This document shows positions 51,701-57,700 of a stretch of DNA of 64,000 bases, in pieces; position 1 is the stretch's first letter, and each line of letters opens with the position of its first letter. This stretch comes from Gordionus sp. m RMFG-2023 (taxonomy: Eukaryota; Nematomorpha; Gordioida; Chordodea; Parachordodidae). The notes below the pieces were generated by a model. That model worked only from the letters and a program-made list of their open reading frames with translations, searched no databases and was not told where the DNA came from. The stretch spans positions 48,585,366 to 48,649,365 of the forward strand of contig NC_088777.1 in assembly GCF_954871325.1 (NCBI RefSeq). Reading direction: 5' to 3'. The translations under genes were made by a program, and so were the position numbers.

Positions 51701-54700
51701 TCCAATTAACAGTGTATATTATCGAGATATAAAAAAAGATTTTATTGGCTACCTGCTTTTTTAACTTTTTCCGTTGGTTCCTCTAATTTTTCCGTTTTTT
51801 CGATGGCGGCTTCAGGTTTTTTCGATGGTTCAACTTCTTTAACTTTTTCTTCTTCAAATATTTTTGAAGGGGGGGGAGGGGGTAAATTATTTTATATATA
51901 TACAATTAAATATTTTTTAAAAAAAATCTCTCTCCTTATTTTACCTTCTTTTTTTATCAATGTAATAGATAGGGGAAATGTGCGATGAATGGCCATGTTT
52001 TTGCTTTTTTGAAAAAAAAGTATTAAAATTTATGTTTAACCAAACAAATTTTATATCAATGTGAAGCCTAAATATTAATCTTTAAAATAAAATTTGAATC
52101 AAAGCTCTATGTATAACACTTTATGAGCTAAATGAGATTATGTAAAAGTTGTTTTTATGCAATATACTATGTGTTAACTGGCCATAATATATTATTTAAG
52201 AATTTTATTATAAATATGAAATAAAGACCTAATTTCTACATTTTTTAGTTATATAAAAAAATTAATTATACACTAATTTAATTAGTATTAAAATCTCAAT
52301 TTATTACCACATCTATTTAATGATAAAATGATAATTAATAAGCTTGTTCATCATTTTATTTCACCAAATGTTGTTTTGGAAGAGCTTTTCATTTTAATAA
52401 GAATATGTGAATGTATGAATTGTGGCCAAACAATACATGGCCAGTCAATACTCACCTCTCTATTATTATTTAGCGCCTTATATGTCTATTAAATAAAGTT
52501 TTTAAAGTCTAATTTTTTTGTGTGAATAATGCTAAATGACTAAGGATAATATTTATATAAAATATCAGTAATTTAAATTAGTAATTTTTCACCAAACAAA
52601 AAAATGTGTAACATGATTTTTCCAGAAAGAGGTACTAAAAACAGTTTATTTGAAATATTTTTTTATTGAATTGCTCTATTCAATAAAACTTAGGTAATGT
52701 AGGGGAGACCGGGGTACATTGAGTACAGGGGAACGTTAGGACATTCTAATTATAATTTGAGCTATTATTTTATAAGACTGGAAATTTGAGCCTAACATAG
52801 ATAATTTTGTCATACATGATTGGCTAAAAAAGATTTGAAAAATATATAGTATTTTAATTTTTACAGAAGAAAATGTGTTTTGGCATACCAAAAGTAATAA
52901 AAAATATTTGCAAACTTTATCATTTATATTTATAAATAAAGCTTCAAAAATCATAATAAATAGATTTTAGGAAAGCCTAAACCCTATTTTCCAATCTGGC
53001 AAACTTTCAGAATCAATAAACATGAATTAATATGATTTTGGATGATATTTATAAAGTTAGTTGGCTAGGTCATAGTTGGTCATAGTATAGTTGGGACACG
53101 CCATTTTAGCTCATTTTATAAACAATTTTATTATTTTATTATTAATTTAGTATTGTGAATAATGAATAATTAAATACTTATCTTTTGCTATGTTTATGAT
53201 TAAAAAAAAAAATTTTTACATTTTTTTCTTTACAATTTTTTTTTCCCCAAAATAAATTTCCTAAATTTTGGTAAAATTTTTTTTATATAGTTATTGATTA
53301 TGAATTACAATATTATCAATAAAATCATATGTGTCATAGTCTCTAGTCTTACTGGATTACTGATTTTAAATTTTTAAATTTATTTAGACCTCTATTTAAC
53401 GAGTGTCCCAACTATCATATATGTGTGTCCCAACGTACACAGAGTCTGTCATAGTTGGGACAAAAAAATTTTTTTTTTAAATTCAATTATCTAAAAAAAT
53501 ATAATCTTCATAAAATATATATTAATTATTTCAAATAGCCTATACTTCTGGGATTCAGAAGATGTTTTAATTATTCAGATTAGTCTATTAATATTAAAAT
53601 TATTAAGGTTTGAACGAAAAGTGTCCCAACCATCCCCGGTCTCCTCTACATATCATAAATATACACATTTTGAAGAATTTTGAGAGAAATTGGTCCAATA
53701 GATAAAAAGTTAAAAAGTGGTGGCCAGTCTTCACACATCTACTTATTGAGATTGACATCGTATATATTTCGTCATTTTTGGGTTTATTTTAAATTATAAA
53801 CTATTCCTTCAAAAATGTTTAAGTTACTTTCTTAAATATTTGGCTTATAATTAATAAAAATTCTTAAAATACTTTTTTCGTCTTTAGGCTTGACAGCAGC
53901 AGCTTCTTCGACTTTTTCAACTTTTTCTCCTTTACCCTCGACTTCTTTCAATCTATCTTTTTCAGCTTCGACCAATTTTCCAGGCTTAATTTCTTCTTCC
54001 TTTTCTTCCTTCCCTTTTCCTTTTTCTGGTTGAGGTACCACCTTAGCTGCTTTTTCTTCCGGCTTCCCGATTGTTTTTTCCTCAGGTTCCAATTTAGTTT
54101 TACCCACTTCGGGTTTAAGAGCCTCTTCTGGTTTCTTTTCCAGTTTTTCCTTTTCTTCTTTCATCTTTCCCTGTTTTTCTGGCACAGCTTTAGCTGCTTC
54201 CTCTTCGGGCAATTTTTCAACTTTTTCTGGCTTTTCTCGTTCATCTTCCGTTTTCTCCAATTTGGGTATAATGGCTTCTTCCGGTTTCTTTTCCACCTTT
54301 TCCTTTTCTTCTTTCATCTTTCCAGGTTTTTCTGGCACAACTTTAGCTGCTTCTTCTTCCGGCAATTTTTCTACTTTTTCTGGTTCCAATTTTGCTTTTT
54401 CCACTTTCGGTTTAAGCTCCTCTTCACCCGGTTTCTTCTCAATCTTTTCTCTTTCTTCCTTGAGTCTATCCGGTTTTTCGATTATCGCTTTAGCTACCAC
54501 CTCTTCCGGTATTTCTTCAGCCTTTTCCGGTTTTTCTGGTTCGACTTTTATTTTATCCACTTTCGGCTTTATTTCTTCCTCAGGCTTCTTCTTTTCCTCT
54601 TCACCTTTCACTTCACCCTTTTTCGCTGCTTTAGGTTTTTCCTCGATTATTTTCTTAGCTTGGTCTAGTTGATCAGCTTCAACTTCTTCCTCTTTGGGTC

Positions 54701-57700
54701 TTTTCAATTCTAACTCTCCTTTTTCTTTCTCCGCTTTTTCCTTCTTTTTCTCCTCCTTACCTTCCTTGGAGGGCCTTCTCTTATCCTTTTCCTCTTTAGC
54801 CTCTTTGAAAATTATGGCCGGTTGAGTGGAGTCGCTATGGTCCCCTACCCCTACTACATTATAGGCTCTTATCCTGAATAAATAGGGCGTGTCCATTTTA
54901 AGATCAGTTAAAAGTATCTGCAAAGTTTTGGCATCCCTTATATCTTTCAGCTTGTGCCAGTCTTTGTCAACCATATCCTTTTCCGCTATGTTTTCATCGA
55001 TAGGTGTGCATACCTTTTTGAATTGAAATAAATTGATAAAATTATATTATAATTATATTTATAATATAACTAATCATTCTAATTTTAACAAATTATAACA
55101 TCCATTCTAAAATACATATCGATACCTAGGAATATATGATAATGTTAATCAGAGACCTGGAGTGATGCCATTTGCACAGCCTGGTCCAGATTTTTTTAAA
55201 AATATTTTTCGGCTTTTAGGCCCCGACAATGGTACATTTAAAAAAAATTAAAATATAGCTGGTTTGTGTACCCGGGCCGGGCCTGATTTAGGGGCAGGAC
55301 CAGCCGGCAGATCTATGACTTTAACAATGATTTCTATTTGTCTTTATATCTGAGATGGCCGTCTATATATTTTATATTTTATTTGTTCGCTTAAAAAACT
55401 TATCGGTAAATTTATTTATTTTTATTTTGCAACTAAACATCCATGTATTATTCTGTTTTAAATTGTGAAGATTATATACTATAAAAAAAACTCTACCAGT
55501 ATATTTTATTTCCTAATGTATATCAACTTTGATTTATCTCCTCTAATACTCTTTAAATATGTCTTTTGACAACGTTTAAATTGTAAAAAGGGGAATTGAT
55601 TCTTTTTGCAAGGATAGCCTGTTGTTATCAATAATGATTATTTTTATTTTGTATTCGATTTTTTTTTATATAAAAAATTATTATTTTGGATTTTGGATTT
55701 TTGAAAGAAAAAAATAAAGAAAATATTAGATACATTTTAGTTTTATACGTTAAGAAATATACTCGATTTAAACAAGAATTGTGATATATTTACACACTAT
55801 ATATTAAAGTTTATTGTGAATTCAAACGTTAAGAAAAATAAACCAAGATATAGTAAGGAGCAAATTGAATGAATATTAAAGAAAATTTTTATGGAGAATC
55901 TATATAAAATTAATATAAATTATTGTGATGGTAATTCAAATGTAGATAGCCAAATTGTCGGAAAAACACGGCATGATTAATTACACATTAATATTACATT
56001 TTCAGATTAAATAGAATTTTTCTAAATTTAAAAAATCGCCCTTAGTAAATGAACGAATTTCCATGAATTCTATATCCCAATGACATATAAATATATAATC
56101 AATTACTCTTACTTCTATGATGTAGCCGGTAATAGGTGAGTTTCCGTCGTCTTTCACTATTTTCCATTCTAATTTAGCACTATTTTTTCCCTCTTTAGTA
56201 GCTACAGGACGTAACGGTTTTCCGGGTTTAGATGTTTTCACTTAAAAAAAAAATATATGTTGAAATTTTTTTATGTAAAATAATAATATTTTATTTTAAT
56301 TATAAAAATTAATTTCTATATTTAAATTAATTCGAGCCTGGCTGGAGAATTTTTTTTAAAAAAAAGTTTCTGGTTCAGGCCGGGCTTGAAAAATTTGGCC
56401 CGATGTGATGTGCTAAGAGTCAATTTATGATACATAATAATATGTTAGATACCCAAGATATCAAGCTTCGCTTCGATCAAGTCGGAAGGAGGACTAGCCT
56501 GGCTTGGTCCTACTTTATTCACCGCGTAAATCCTGTATTGGTAAGCCATGTTTTCAATGACTTCGTTGTCTGTGTACGTAAGCGTTGGGACTAAATCCTC
56601 GTTAATCTTAATTTTTTTTTTTGTAAAATTACGAATTAAATTTTTATTTAATTCATAAATTAATATTATAAAACTTAAATTATAATATTAAAAAGCAACC
56701 CGAACACGGGTTTAAGAATTTTAAATTCTATTAATATCTGGAACTTAATCGAAACCGATTTCTTAAGAGAGTCCGAACCCGCCCCGGTACATATTACCCC
56801 GGGTATAATGAGTTGGCTTTAAATAGGTCTTTGTTTGGTGTGTGGTTTCAAAATATCTAGCCAGACAGTTTTACACATCCATCATATAGGTGTCAAATTT
56901 AAAAAAAAAACCTTTTCCCAAACGAGTGATGATTTTTCTTTCCTTTCTATCAAATAACCATCCACAGTAATTCCGGGTTTTTGTTTGCCTTGTTCCCAAG
57001 CTATTTCTATGTAATAGGGGCTTGATGATGTCTTGTGCGGTTTTTCGGGAGCGGATGGGATATCTAAAATTATTTGAAAGTTTGAAAATTCATTTATAAT
57101 TTGGTATGAATTTATGTTTTGAAAGAAAAATATGTGAAAATTATTATAACATATGGGCGTAATAAAACAACCAATATATCCTAAAGCTGTTATTACATGA
57201 AGTATACTCACTTAATTCAAAAACATGTAATGAATTATTAGTTATTGATTCTCTTTTATGCGTATAATAATCGAGAAAAATAAATTTTTATACGAATAAG
57301 ATCGAATAAGAATAGCTTAATTCTAAAATATTAATATCTTTAATAAATATCATGATTACAGCAGGAGGGACGTTATACGGAGTGTATCTTAATTAACTCT
57401 AACTTCAAGGTAAATATTATTAGTTTTATTATGCCGAAAATATATAAAATCTAATTATAATTAATTAGCATTTAAATAAAGATTAAATTAGGAGTATATT
57501 GCAATTAATGTAAAATTAATCGAAGTTAATGAGAGATAGATGTAACGATTTAAATTAATTTAGATTAAAATTATGTAAGAATAATCATAGTAAGATAAAA
57601 CTATTACAATTGAGAGTAAATTTAATTAATATAAAAATTGTAGTTGATTACAGAATCTGTTAAACCAACTTCATATTGGAGTATTATAAAAAAATACTAA

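Noticed and set aside
54030-54672. Long plus-strand open frames of Phe/Ser-rich protein
   Set aside because: They are the antisense of the Lys/Glu/Pro-rich exon e6; its codon bias removes stop codons on the other strand.
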